Shown: positions 54,041 to 63,251, counted from the stretch's first letter. The stretch: 64,000 nt of DNA from Bradyrhizobium diazoefficiens (GCF_016599855.1 NZ_CP067041.1:4278001-4342000); one strand, 5' to 3'. The notes: generated from the letters alone by a model not told the origin. Program-made: numbers and translations.

Positions 54041-54508
54041 ATGGTGAAACGAACCAGCTTTGAAGGCGATTCCTGCCCTATCGCACGATCGCTCGAGGCG
54101 ATCGGCGACCGGTGGTCGCTGCTGATCATCCGCGAGGCGCTGTTCGGTGTGCGCCGCTTCGGCGAGTTTCAGAGCAAGCTCGGCATGGCGAAGAACATTT
54201 TGTCAGCACGGCTGCGATCGCTGGTCGATCACGGCATTCTGGCGACAGCCCCCGCCTCCGACGGCAGCGCGTACCAGGAATATGTGCTAACGCCGAAGGG
54301 ACGCGGCACTTTTCCGATCCTGGTCGCGCTCCGCCAATGGAGCGAGGAGTTCGACGAACATCCCGACGAGATCGCGACCATCCTGGTCGATCGCGCGAAA
54401 GGCCGCCCGGTTAAGAAACTCGAAATGCGCGCAGAAGACAGCCGCCTGCTCGCGCCGGCCGACACCATGCTGAAGCCGCGACCGGCACCGCGACGGCAGT
54501 CGGCGTAG
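54041..54508 (+). CDS. HxlR-family transcriptional regulator (next to SDR)
   Basis: A 155-residue winged-helix protein. GDSCPIARSLEAIGDRWSLLIIREALFGVRRFGEFQSKLGMAKNILSARLRSLVDHGILATAPASDGSAYQEYVLTPKG is the HxlR pattern, again with the cysteine before the DNA-binding domain. The C-terminal 30 residues are extra and basic (MLKPRPAPRRQSA). Predicted to bind the adjacent palindrome and regulate itself and the SDR gene. Confidence 0.9.
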   Translation: MVKRTSFEGDSCPIARSLEAIGDRWSLLIIREALFGVRRFGEFQSKLGMAKNILSARLRSLVDHGILATAPASDGSAYQEYVLTPKGRGTFPILVALRQWSEEFDEHPDEIATILVDRAKGRPVKKLEMRAEDSRLLAPADTMLKPRPAPRRQSA

Positions 54509-54547
54509 CGATGACCAGATTCGGCGCGCGGGACGAGATAAGCCCCG

Positions 54548-54820
54548 CTACGACAGCTTGCGCTTGCTCCGGAGCCGCAAATGCTCGTCGGCCTTGAGCT
54601 TAGTCATTCCCAGGAGATAGTGCAGCGCGTCGAGCTTGTGCCGCTCGGCGAGTTTGCGCAGGGCAGCTGCCTGCTCGGCGATGAAGGCGACGGCTTCATC
54701 GACGCCGCCCTCTCCCGGTTCCTCGTTGCGCGGGCCTCCGCGCACGCCTGATGCGGCGCGCGCCCGTTTCTTTCCCGGCTTCGTCACCAGCCCCACCCGA
54801 ATCCGTGCCGCGCGGAACAT
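54548..54820 (-). CDS. Conserved small protein of unknown function
   Basis: Up to 90 residues. The C-terminal half, DEAVAFIAEQAAALRKLAERHKLDALHYLLGMTKLKADEHLRLR, is an amphipathic helical segment resembling small conserved rhizobial proteins. The N-terminal part is basic and Gly-rich. No ribosome binding site precedes the ATG at 54820; a GTG at 54787 (MTKPGKKRARAASG) with GGTGGGG upstream is more plausible. Lies between the hxlR gene and topA on the opposite strand. Confidence 0.5.
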   Translation of the reverse strand: MFRAARIRVGLVTKPGKKRARAASGVRGGPRNEEPGEGGVDEAVAFIAEQAAALRKLAERHKLDALHYLLGMTKLKADEHLRLRSKRKLS

Positions 54821-55012
54821 TACGCTGACAGCAACCGCAACTCCAAGGTTGTAATTTGCAACTTTCTCGATATGAAGCTTTTCCCATTCGGCGGGCCGTC
54901 AATACACTTCGATTTGACAGCGGGGGCCTCACCACCCATGTTCGGGTCGAAACGGCCGACCCGAATCTTCTCGATTTCGGCCCAATATTTTCCCGTAAGT
55001 TACTGGAACTAC

Positions 55013-57787
55013 ATGAATATCGTCATTGTGGAGTCGCCGGCGAAAGCCAAGACGATCAACAAATATTTGGGCTCGTCCTATGAGGTTCTGGCCTCATTCG
55101 GCCATGTCCGCGATCTTCCCGCGAAGAACGGTTCCGTCGATCCCGACGCCAATTTCAAGATGATCTGGGAGGTCGATCCCAAGGCGGCCGGCCGGCTCAA
55201 CGACATTGCCAGGTCCCTGAAGGGCGCCGACCGCCTGATTCTCGCGACCGACCCTGATCGCGAGGGCGAGGCCATCTCCTGGCACGTGCTCGAGGTGATG
55301 AAGGAGAAGCGCGCGCTGAAAGATCAGAAGATCGAGCGGGTGGTGTTCAACGCCATCACCAAGCAGGCCGTCACGGACGCGATGAAGCATCCGCGCCAAA
55401 TCGACGGCGCGCTGGTCGATGCCTATATGGCACGCCGGGCGCTGGACTATCTGGTCGGCTTCACCCTCTCCCCCGTGCTGTGGCGCAAGCTGCCGGGCGC
55501 CCGCTCGGCCGGCCGCGTGCAGTCGGTGGCGTTGCGCCTCGTCTGCGACCGCGAGCTCGAGATCGAAAAGTTCGTGCCGCGCGAATATTGGTCGCTGATC
55601 GCGACGCTGCTGACGCCGCGCGGCGATGCCTTCGAGGCGCGCCTCGTCGGTGCCGACGGCAAGAAGATACAGCGCCTCGACATCGGCACCGGCGCCGAAG
55701 CGGAGGACTTCAAGAAGGCGCTCGAACTTGCGACCTACGCGGTCACCGCGGTCGACGCAAAGCCCGCGCGCCGCAATCCGCAGGCGCCCTTCACCACCTC
55801 GACGCTGCAGCAGGAAGCCAGCCGCAAATACGGCTTTGCGCCGGCGCACACGATGCGGATTGCCCAGCGGCTTTATGAAGGCATCGACATCGGCGGCGAG
55901 ACCACCGGACTCATTACTTATATGCGTACCGACGGCGTGCAGATCGCCCCTGAAGCGATCACCCAGGCACGCAAGGTGATCGGCGAGGATTACGGCAAGG
56001 CCTATGTGCCGGATGCGCCGCGCCAGTATCAGGCCAAGGCGAAGAACGCCCAGGAAGCGCACGAAGCGATCCGCCCGACCGACATGTCGCGCCGCCCGAA
56101 CAGCATGAGCCGCAAGCTCGACGCCGACCAGGCGCGGCTCTATGAGCTGATCTGGAAGCGCACCATTGCGAGCCAGATGGAATCGGCCGAGCTCGAGCGC
56201 ACAACCGTCGATATCACCGCGAAAGCCGGCGGCCGCACGCTGGAGCTGCGCGCCACCGGCCAGGTCGTCAAGTTCGACGGTTTTCTGGCGCTCTACCAGG
56301 AGGGCCGCGACGACGAGGAGGACGAGGACTCCCGCCGCCTGCCCTCAATGAGCGCGAACGACGCGCTGAAGCGGCAGTCGCTCGCCGTCACCCAGCATTT
56401 CACCGAGCCGCCGCCGCGCTTCTCGGAGGCGTCGCTGGTCAAGCGCATGGAGGAGCTCGGCATCGGCCGGCCCTCGACCTATGCCTCGATCCTCCAGGTC
56501 CTGAAGGACCGCGGCTACGTCAAGCTGGAGAAGAAGCGCCTGCACGGCGAGGACAAGGGCCGCGTCGTGGTCGCGTTCCTGGAAAGCTTCTTCAGCCGTT
56601 ACGTCGAATACGACTTCACCGCCAATCTGGAAGAGCAGCTCGACCGCATCTCCAACAACGAGATCTCCTGGCAGCAGGTTCTGAAGGACTTTTGGCGCGA
56701 CTTCATCGGCGCCGTCGACGAGATCAAGGACTTACGCGTCGCGCAGGTGCTGGACGTGCTCGATGAGATGCTGGGCCAGCACATCTATCCGCCGCGCGCA
56801 GATGGCGGCGACATCAGGCAGTGCCCGAGCTGCGGCACCGGCCGGCTCAATCTGAAGGCCGGCAAGTTCGGCGCCTTTGTCGGCTGCTCGAACTATCCGG
56901 AGTGCCGCTACACGCGCCAGCTCGCCGCCGAGGGCGAGACCACCGCCGACCGTTCGCTCGGCCAGGATCCTGACACCGGCCGCGATGTCTGGGTCAAGGC
57001 CGGCCGCTTCGGGCCCTACATCCAGCTCGGCGAGCAGAAGGATTACGAGGAAGGCGAGAAGCCGAAGCGTGCGGGCATCCCCAAGGGCACCTCGCCTAGC
57101 GATGTCGATCTCGAGCTCGCGCTGAAGCTGTTGTCGCTGCCGCGAGAAATCGGCAAGCATCCGGAGACGGGGCAGCCGATCACGGCCGGGCTTGGCCGCT
57201 TCGGACCGTTCGTCAAGCACGAGAAGACCTACGCCAGCCTGGAGGCCGGCGACGAGGTCTTCGATATCGGCCTCAACCGCGCCGTGACGCTGATCGCTGA
57301 GAAGGTTGCGAAAGGACCGAGCCGCCGCTTTGGTTCTGATCTCGGCAAGGCGCTCGGCGATCATCCGACGCTCGGCACCGTCACCGTGAAGAGTGGCCGT
57401 TATGGCGCCTATGTCAGCGCGGGCGGCGTCAACGCGACGATTCCGGCCGAGTTCGAAAAGGACACGGTGACGCTGCCACAGGCGATCGCGTTGATCGACG
57501 AGCGCGCGGCCAAGGGCGGCGGCAAGACCAAAAACTCCAAGACGGCGAAGAAGGCTGCGAAGCCAGCCAAGGCCAAGAAGACTGCGGCGAAGGCTGCCGA
57601 CGGCGACGACGCCGTGCCAAAGACCAAAAAACCGGCCGCGAAGAAAGCGACCAAGCCCAAATCCGAATCCACCAGCAAGGCGCGCGCGCCCGTGTCGTCG
57701 ACGGCCAAGACTTCGGCCACCAAGACGTCGCCGACAAAGGCAGCCGCAGCCAAAGCTCCGGCCAAAAAGAGTGCCGGCACCAATTAG
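55013..57787 (+). CDS. topA: DNA topoisomerase I
   Basis: A type IA topoisomerase that relaxes negative supercoils, 924 residues. The TOPRIM domain starts MNIVIVESPAKAKTINKYLG with DPDREGEAISWH. The catalytic tyrosine is Y303 in TTGLITYMRTDGVQIAPEA. One clear zinc finger (CPSCGTGRLNLKAGKFGAFVGCSNYPEC) is followed by Gly-rich repeat modules (GRFGPYIQLGEQ, GRFGPFVKHEKT, GRYGAYVSAGG). The last 90 residues are a Lys/Ala/Thr tail (KKAAKPAKAKKTAAKAA..), probably for DNA binding. The frame is open to 54872, but the ATG at 55013 is the family start. Confidence 0.96.
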   Translation: MNIVIVESPAKAKTINKYLGSSYEVLASFGHVRDLPAKNGSVDPDANFKMIWEVDPKAAGRLNDIARSLKGADRLILATDPDREGEAISWHVLEVMKEKRALKDQKIERVVFNAITKQAVTDAMKHPRQIDGALVDAYMARRALDYLVGFTLSPVLWRKLPGARSAGRVQSVALRLVCDRELEIEKFVPREYWSLIATLLTPRGDAFEARLVGADGKKIQRLDIGTGAEAEDFKKALELATYAVTAVDAKPARRNPQAPFTTSTLQQEASRKYGFAPAHTMRIAQRLYEGIDIGGETTGLITYMRTDGVQIAPEAITQARKVIGEDYGKAYVPDAPRQYQAKAKNAQEAHEAIRPTDMSRRPNSMSRKLDADQARLYELIWKRTIASQMESAELERTTVDITAKAGGRTLELRATGQVVKFDGFLALYQEGRDDEEDEDSRRLPSMSANDALKRQSLAVTQHFTEPPPRFSEASLVKRMEELGIGRPSTYASILQVLKDRGYVKLEKKRLHGEDKGRVVVAFLESFFSRYVEYDFTANLEEQLDRISNNEISWQQVLKDFWRDFIGAVDEIKDLRVAQVLDVLDEMLGQHIYPPRADGGDIRQCPSCGTGRLNLKAGKFGAFVGCSNYPECRYTRQLAAEGETTADRSLGQDPDTGRDVWVKAGRFGPYIQLGEQKDYEEGEKPKRAGIPKGTSPSDVDLELALKLLSLPREIGKHPETGQPITAGLGRFGPFVKHEKTYASLEAGDEVFDIGLNRAVTLIAEKVAKGPSRRFGSDLGKALGDHPTLGTVTVKSGRYGAYVSAGGVNATIPAEFEKDTVTLPQAIALIDERAAKGGGKTKNSKTAKKAAKPAKAKKTAAKAADGDDAVPKTKKPAAKKATKPKSESTSKARAPVSSTAKTSATKTSPTKAAAAKAPAKKSAGTN

Positions 57788-57794
57788 AGGTTAA

Positions 57795-60149
57795 GTGAAA
57801 CGCAAGAATGACCATGGCTTTCCCGACAGGAGCGCCATCGTCGCCTTCATCAAGGCACATCCAAGCAAGGTCGGAACCCGCGAGATCGCGCGCGAGTTCG
57901 GCCTGAAGAACGCCGATCGCATCGAGCTCAAGCGGCTGCTGCGCGAGCTCGCCGACGACGGCACCATCAAGAAAAGGCGCCATACGGTCTCCGAGCCGGA
58001 CAGCCTGCCGCCGACGCTGGTCGCCGACATCACCGGCCGCGACCGCGACGGCGAACTGATCGCCTCTCCCACCGAATGGGACGAGGTGGAAGGCGGCGAG
58101 CCCCCCAAGGTCCGCATCCAGATGCCGCGCCGGCCCAAGCCCGGCACCGTCGCCGGCGTCCGCGACCGCGTGCTGTTGCGGGTCGAGCCGACCAACGAGA
58201 CCGAAGGCCCGGCCTATCGCGGCCACATCATCAAGGTCTTCGACAAGGCCAAGAGCCGCATCCTCGGTGTGTTCCGCGAGCTTCCCGAAGGCGGCGGACG
58301 GCTTGTCCCCGTCGACAAGAAATCCGCCGACCGCGAGCTGAACATCGCTGCGGCCGACACACACGGCGCCCAGGACGGCGACCTCGTCAGCGTCGACATC
58401 GTCCGCACCCGCAGCTTTGGCCTGGCCTCGGGCCGCGTGAAAGAAAAACTCGGCTCGGTCAAGCCCGAGAAAGCGATCAGCCTGATCGCGATCTACGCCC
58501 ACGACATCCCGCTGCAATTCTCCTCGGCCGCCGAGCGCGAGGCGGAAGCGGCGGAGCCTGCCAACCTGAAAGGGCGCGAGGATTGGCGCGACGTCCCGCT
58601 CGTCACCATCGATCCGCCGGACGCCAAGGATCACGACGATGCGGTGCATGCGCAAGCCGATCTAGACCCGAACAACAGGGGCGGCTTCATCGTCGATGTC
58701 GCCATTGCGGACGTGAGCTTCTACGTCAGGCCGGGCACCGCGCTCGACCGCGATGCGCAGGGCCGCGGCAATTCGGTCTATTTCCCCGACCGCGTCGTGC
58801 CGATGCTGCCCGAGCGCATCTCCAACAATCTCTGCTCGCTGGTGCCGGGCGAGCCGCGCGGCGCGCTCGCGGTGCGGATGATCATTGGCTCCGATGGCCG
58901 CAAGCGCTCGCACAGCTTTCATCGAATCCTGATGCGCTCGGCGGCGAAGCTGAACTACGCACAGGCGCAGGCGGCGATCGACGGAAGGCCTGATGACACC
59001 ACCGGCCCCCTGCTCGATCCGATCCTGAGGCCGCTCTACGCCGCCTATGCCTGCGTCAAGCGCGCACGGGACGAGCGCGACCCGCTCAATCTCGATCTGC
59101 CCGAGCGCAAGATCCTCCTGAAGAGCGACGGTACGGTCGACCGCGTCGTCGTGCCCGACAGGCTCGACGCACACAAACTGATCGAGGAGTTCATGATCCT
59201 CGCCAACGTCGCGGCGGCCGAGATGCTGGAGAAGAAATCGCTCCCGCTGATCTACCGCGTGCATGACGAGCCGACGCTGGAGAAGGTCCACGCGCTCGCG
59301 GAATTTCTGGAGACTCTCGACGTTCCCTTCACCAAATCAGGCGCGCTGCGCCCGACATTGTTCAACCGCGTGCTGGCCCAGCTCGAAGGCCACGATTACT
59401 ACCCGCTGGTCAGCGAGGTCGTGCTGCGCGCCCAGGCGCAGGCTGAATACTCCTCCGAGAATTACGGGCACTTCGGCCTGAACTTGCGCCGTTACGCGCA
59501 TTTCACCTCGCCGATCCGCCGCTACGCCGACCTCGTCGTGCATCGCGCGCTCGTGCGTGCGCTCGGGCTCGGTGAAGGGGCCCTACCCGATAGCGAGACG
59601 CCGGAAACGTTGAGCGAAGTCGCTGCGCATATTTCGCTGACCGAACGGCGCGCGATGAAGGCGGAGCGCGAGACCGTCGACCGGCTAGTCGCCCATCATC
59701 TCGCCGACCGCATCGGCGCGACGTTCCAGGGCCGCGTCTCCGGCGTCACCCGCGCCGGCCTGTTCGTCAAGCTCGCTGAGACTGGCGCCGACGGCCTGAT
59801 CCCGATCCGATCCCTCGGCACGGAATATTTCAACTATGACGAGAGCCGCCATGCGCTGGTCGGCACGCGCAGCCGCACCATGTACCAGCTGGGCGACGTC
59901 GTTGACGTCCGCCTGATAGAGGCAGCCCCCGTCGCAGGTGCATTACGTTTCGAGCTGCTGTCGTCATCCAGCGAGACCGCGCCGCGCGACCGCAGGCAAC
60001 CCGGTCCGCAACGCCGCCCCTCGTTAAAGGCCCATCCGGGACGCAGTCCGGAGCGAAAACGCAAGCCGGCGAAGCCAAAACCCGGCAAGAAAAAAGGCAA
60101 AGGAAAGAACAAGGGCAAAGGCGGGGGACAGAAGGGCAACGCATGGTGA
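57795..60149 (+). CDS. rnr: Ribonuclease R
   Basis: A 3'-5' processive exoribonuclease, 784 residues. An N-terminal winged helix (FIKAHPSKVGTREIAREFGLKNADRIELKRLLRELADDGTI) is followed by cold-shock domains and the RNB catalytic domain with VTIDPPDAKDHDDAVHAQ (metal-binding aspartates). FGLNLRRYAHFTSPIRRYADLVVHR and an S1 domain (GATFQGRVSGVTRAGLFVKLAETGADGLIPIRSL) come next. The tail is strongly basic (KRKPAKPKPGKKKGKGKNKGKGGGQKG). It starts with GTG, five bases after GAGG and eight bases past topA, so the two are cotranscribed. Confidence 0.95.
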   Translation: MKRKNDHGFPDRSAIVAFIKAHPSKVGTREIAREFGLKNADRIELKRLLRELADDGTIKKRRHTVSEPDSLPPTLVADITGRDRDGELIASPTEWDEVEGGEPPKVRIQMPRRPKPGTVAGVRDRVLLRVEPTNETEGPAYRGHIIKVFDKAKSRILGVFRELPEGGGRLVPVDKKSADRELNIAAADTHGAQDGDLVSVDIVRTRSFGLASGRVKEKLGSVKPEKAISLIAIYAHDIPLQFSSAAEREAEAAEPANLKGREDWRDVPLVTIDPPDAKDHDDAVHAQADLDPNNRGGFIVDVAIADVSFYVRPGTALDRDAQGRGNSVYFPDRVVPMLPERISNNLCSLVPGEPRGALAVRMIIGSDGRKRSHSFHRILMRSAAKLNYAQAQAAIDGRPDDTTGPLLDPILRPLYAAYACVKRARDERDPLNLDLPERKILLKSDGTVDRVVVPDRLDAHKLIEEFMILANVAAAEMLEKKSLPLIYRVHDEPTLEKVHALAEFLETLDVPFTKSGALRPTLFNRVLAQLEGHDYYPLVSEVVLRAQAQAEYSSENYGHFGLNLRRYAHFTSPIRRYADLVVHRALVRALGLGEGALPDSETPETLSEVAAHISLTERRAMKAERETVDRLVAHHLADRIGATFQGRVSGVTRAGLFVKLAETGADGLIPIRSLGTEYFNYDESRHALVGTRSRTMYQLGDVVDVRLIEAAPVAGALRFELLSSSSETAPRDRRQPGPQRRPSLKAHPGRSPERKRKPAKPKPGKKKGKGKNKGKGGGQKGNAW

Positions 60150-60583
60150 CGATGAGCACGGCCCCGAAAATCTGGACGCGCGAGACCGGTCTCGTCGAGA
60201 AGCGCGACGTCTGGGCCGCGATGAAGCGCGGCTTTTCCGGCCGCTGCCCGCGCTGCGGCGAGGGAAAGCTGTTCCGTGCCTTCCTGAAGACGGCGTACAA
60301 TTGCTCGTCCTGCGGACTCGACTTCACGCCGCATCGCGCCGACGATCTGCCCGCCTACCTCGTGATCGTCATCGTCGGCCACATCGTGGTGCCGGCCATT
60401 TTGTTGATCGAAACCAACTACACCACACCGGCCTGGCTCAGCTTCGCCGCCTATCTGCCCTTCACCTTCGTCGCCTCGCTCGCGCTATTGCAGCCGGTGA
60501 AGGGAGCTGTGGTCGGCTTGCAATGGGCTCTGCGCATGCACGGGTTTGACGAGAACCCGCCGGATGGTATTCCGCCTGTCTAA
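60143..60583 (+). CDS. DUF983 membrane protein with zinc ribbon
   Basis: A 146-residue protein. A CxxC-type zinc ribbon (RCPRCGEGKLFRAFLKTAYNCSSCGLDFTPHRADDLPAYLVIVIVGH) is followed by two transmembrane segments (VIVIVGHIVVPAILLI and LPFTFVASLALLQPVKGAVVGL). This is the DUF983 layout; function unknown. The ATG at 60143 overlaps the rnr stop, so it is part of topA-rnr-DUF983. An internal ATG at 60152 is an alternative. Confidence 0.88.
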   Translation: MVTMSTAPKIWTRETGLVEKRDVWAAMKRGFSGRCPRCGEGKLFRAFLKTAYNCSSCGLDFTPHRADDLPAYLVIVIVGHIVVPAILLIETNYTTPAWLSFAAYLPFTFVASLALLQPVKGAVVGLQWALRMHGFDENPPDGIPPV

Positions 60584-60615
60584 GCAAAATAAAGAAAAGC
60601 AGTTCGGGTGAGGAT

Positions 60616-61365
60616 ATGACGGATACGGCGCAGGCACTGGAGAAGGCCAAGGTCCACGAGGAGAAGGAGGCCGATCATCATCCTTATTTCCGTCCGAAGG
60701 ATGCGGCGACACTGATCCTGGTCGATCGTAGCGGCAGCATTCCAAAAGTTTTGGTCGGCAAGCGCCACGACAAGGTGGTGTTCATGCCGGGAAAATTCGT
60801 CTTTCCCGGCGGCCGCGTCGACAAGGACGATTATCGCGTGCCGTGTGCGGCCCCCATCACCCCTGAGCTCGAATCCAATCTCGCCAAAGGCAGCCCGAAG
60901 ACGCCGCCCTCGCGCGCAAAATCGCTCGCGATTGCCGCGATCCGCGAGGCCTGCGAAGAGACCGGTCTCTGCCTCGGGCGCAAGGCTGAGGGCAAGGCAA
61001 AGCTCGAAGGTCCCTGGAAGCCGTTCGCGGATGCGGGTCTCCTGCCCGACCCATCCAGCCTGTTCCTGATTGCCCGCGCGATCACCCCGCCCGGCCGCGT
61101 CAAGCGCTTCGACACGCGCTTCTTTACAGCCGATGCCTCCGCGATCGCCCACAGTGTCGATGGCGTGATTCATGCGGATGCGGAACTCGTCGAATTGGTC
61201 TGGGTCGAGCTCGGCTCAAAGCCGCTCGCCGATCTGCATCCGATGACGCGCAACGTGCTCAACGAACTCGACGCGCGCCTTGCGACCGGTCCACTTCGGC
61301 ACGACGCGCCGGTGCCATTCTTCCGTTTCTACGGCGGCAAGATGCAGAAAGATATTTTGAGCTAG
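60616..61365 (+). CDS. NUDIX hydrolase
   Basis: A 249-residue phosphohydrolase. The Nudix helix is visible as AIREACEETGLCLG, with the preceding GGRVDKDD glycine separated by an insertion of about 35 residues, as in NUDT19/NUDT7-like enzymes. MPGKFVFPGGRV precedes it. Substrates of that branch include CoA and other nucleotide-linked compounds, but this is inference. Located 32 bases after the DUF983 gene, probably in the same transcription unit. Confidence 0.87.
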   Translation: MTDTAQALEKAKVHEEKEADHHPYFRPKDAATLILVDRSGSIPKVLVGKRHDKVVFMPGKFVFPGGRVDKDDYRVPCAAPITPELESNLAKGSPKTPPSRAKSLAIAAIREACEETGLCLGRKAEGKAKLEGPWKPFADAGLLPDPSSLFLIARAITPPGRVKRFDTRFFTADASAIAHSVDGVIHADAELVELVWVELGSKPLADLHPMTRNVLNELDARLATGPLRHDAPVPFFRFYGGKMQKDILS

Positions 61366-61392
61366 TTCGGCGCGCCGCCCCAGTCCCTCCCC

Positions 61393-61497
61393 AGTCATTC
61401 CGGGCCGCGCGTAGCGCGAACCCGGAATCCATCCCGCGTCAATCTCTGCGGCTTGATGGATTCCGGGCTCGCCGCTCCGCGCGCCCCGGAATGACGG
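61393..61497. repeat. Palindromic repeat (AGTCATTCCGGGCC type), full copy
   Basis: Terminal arms gtcattccggg and cccggaatgacgg, with inner arms ggaatccatc/gatggattcc. Same family and layout as 51490-51599. It lies between the NUDIX gene and the flavin monooxygenase gene. Confidence 0.8.
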
Positions 61498-61609
61498 GAA
61501 TGTGCTGAGCAGGCACCGAAAAACGAAAAATGTTCCTACGCATCCCAATGGCGGAGTTCCCACTCGTGCCTATGTCTTTCCGAACGACACCCGGAACGGA
61601 CACCGCGCA

Positions 61610-62935
61610 ATGGCACAACGGCAACTCAAGCTCGGCGCATTCATGCGCCCGGTCAGCATCCACACCGCCGCCTGGCGCTATCCCGGGGCCTGGCCCGACG
61701 CCAATTTCAATTTCAGCCACATCAAGCAGCTGATCCAGAAGCTCGAGGCCGGCAAGTTCGACGCCTTCTTCATGGCCGATCACCTTGCCGTCCTGAATAT
61801 GCCGGTCGATGCGCTCAAGCGCAGCCACACGGTGACCTCGTTCGAGCCGTTCACGCTGCTGTCGGCGCTCTCGGCGGTCACCGAGCGGATCGGCCTGATC
61901 GCGACCGGCTCGACCACGTTTGACGAACCCTATCACGTTGCGCGCCGCTTCGCCTCGCTCGACCATCTCAGCGGCGGCCGCGCGGGCTGGAACATCGTCA
62001 CCACCTCGAATCCGGACGCGGCGCTGAATTTCGGTCTCGACGACCACATGGAGCACGCCGAGCGCTACAAGCGCGCCCGCGAATTCTACGACGTCGTCAC
62101 CGGCCTGTGGGATTCTTTTGCGGACGATGCCTTCGTGCGCGATGTCGAGAGCGGGGTGTTCTTCGAGCCTTCGAAGATGCATGTGCTCGACCACAACGGC
62201 AAATATCTGAAGGTGCGCGGCCCCCTCAACATCGCCCGTCCCGTGCAGGGCTGGCCTGTGATCGTGCAGGCCGGCGCCTCCGAGGATGGCCGGCAGCTTG
62301 CAGCAGAGACCGCGGAAGCCGTGTTCACGGGAGGCGGCAGCCTTGCCGACGGACAGAAACTTTATGCCGACATCAAGGGCCGCATGGAGAAGGTCGGCCG
62401 CGATCCCGAGCACCTCAAGATTCTTCCCGGCGCGTTCGTCGTGGTCGGCGACAGCGTCGACGAGGCCAAGGAGAAGCGCGCCCTGCTGGACAGCCGCGTG
62501 CATTACGACAGTGCTATCGCCTCGCTGTCGGTCATCCTCGGCACAGATGCTTCGGGCTTCGACCCGAACGGACCGCTGCCTAATATCCCCGAGACCAACG
62601 CCAGCAAGAGCGGCCGCCAGCGCATGGTCGACCTCGCCGCCCGCGAAAAACTCACGGTGCGCCAACTCGCCCAGCGCGTCGGCGGCTACGGCGGGCTGTC
62701 CTTCGTCGGCACGGCGCAAACCATCGCCGACCAGATGGAGGAATGGCTAGTCGGACGCGGCTCCGACGGTTTCAACATCATGTTCCCGTTCCTCCCCGCA
62801 GGCCTCGACGATTTCGTCGACAAGGTCGTCCCCGAGCTGCAGCGGCGCGGAATTTTCCGGAAAGAGTATGAAGGAGCCACGTTGAGGGAGAATCTGGGCC
62901 TGCCGCGACCGAAAAACCGGCTCTTCGAAGCGTGA
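61610..62935 (+). CDS. LLM-class flavin-dependent monooxygenase (NtaA/SnaA/DszA family)
   Basis: A 441-residue bacterial-luciferase-like oxygenase that uses FMNH2 from a separate reductase. Family marks are LGAFMRPVSIHTAAWRYPGAWPDANFNFSHIKQLIQKLEAGKFDAFFMADHLAVL, TFDEPYHVARRFASLDHLSGGRAGWNIVTTSNPDAALNFG, PVIVQAGASEDGRQLAAETAEAVF and the C-terminal GSDGFNIMFPFLPAGLDDFVDKVVPELQRRGIFR. Substrates in this branch are chelators, sulfur heterocycles or similar; not determinable here. The reductase is not adjacent. It interrupts an expected NUDIX-rpmG neighbourhood and is preceded by a palindromic repeat. Confidence 0.9.
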   Translation: MAQRQLKLGAFMRPVSIHTAAWRYPGAWPDANFNFSHIKQLIQKLEAGKFDAFFMADHLAVLNMPVDALKRSHTVTSFEPFTLLSALSAVTERIGLIATGSTTFDEPYHVARRFASLDHLSGGRAGWNIVTTSNPDAALNFGLDDHMEHAERYKRAREFYDVVTGLWDSFADDAFVRDVESGVFFEPSKMHVLDHNGKYLKVRGPLNIARPVQGWPVIVQAGASEDGRQLAAETAEAVFTGGGSLADGQKLYADIKGRMEKVGRDPEHLKILPGAFVVVGDSVDEAKEKRALLDSRVHYDSAIASLSVILGTDASGFDPNGPLPNIPETNASKSGRQRMVDLAAREKLTVRQLAQRVGGYGGLSFVGTAQTIADQMEEWLVGRGSDGFNIMFPFLPAGLDDFVDKVVPELQRRGIFRKEYEGATLRENLGLPRPKNRLFEA

Positions 62936-62971
62936 AAGGTCCGATTTGGGTGGTTTTTACCCGCTAAAACC

Positions 62972-62999
62972 TTGACATCAGGCGGTTTCTGGCTAGGTT
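62972..62999 (+). promoter_or_regulatory. Promoter candidate for rpmG
   Basis: A perfect TTGACA -35 (62972-62977) with a TAGGTT -10-like hexamer 16 bases downstream (62994-62999), in the intergenic region 60 bases ahead of the L33 start codon. Confidence 0.6.
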
Positions 63000-63059
63000 G
63001 CCGGCCAACGCGGGCCGTTTGGCCGGCTCCAGATTCCCTTCATTCCTGAGGTTCTGAAC

Positions 63060-63227
63060 ATGGCCAAAGCGGTCACCATCAAGGTCAAGCTCGTGTCCTC
63101 GGCTGACACCGGCTTCTATTACGTCGCCAAGAAGAATTCGCGCACCATGACCGACAAGCTGGTCAAGAAGAAGTACGATCCGGTCGCGCGCAAGCACGTC
63201 GAGTTCCGCGAAGCCAAGATCAAGTAA
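63060..63227 (+). CDS. rpmG: 50S ribosomal protein L33
   Basis: A 55-residue ribosomal protein: [20 protein letters not shown], then [20 protein letters not shown] and [15 protein letters not shown]. This is the alphaproteobacterial L33 form without the zinc CxxC motif. GAGG lies eight bases before the ATG. It has its own promoter candidate and a strong terminator. Confidence 0.95.
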   Translation: MAKAVTIKVKLVSSADTGFYYVAKKNSRTMTDKLVKKKYDPVARKHVEFREAKIK

Positions 63228-63251
63228 GATCGGCGACAGCGCAGGAATTTG

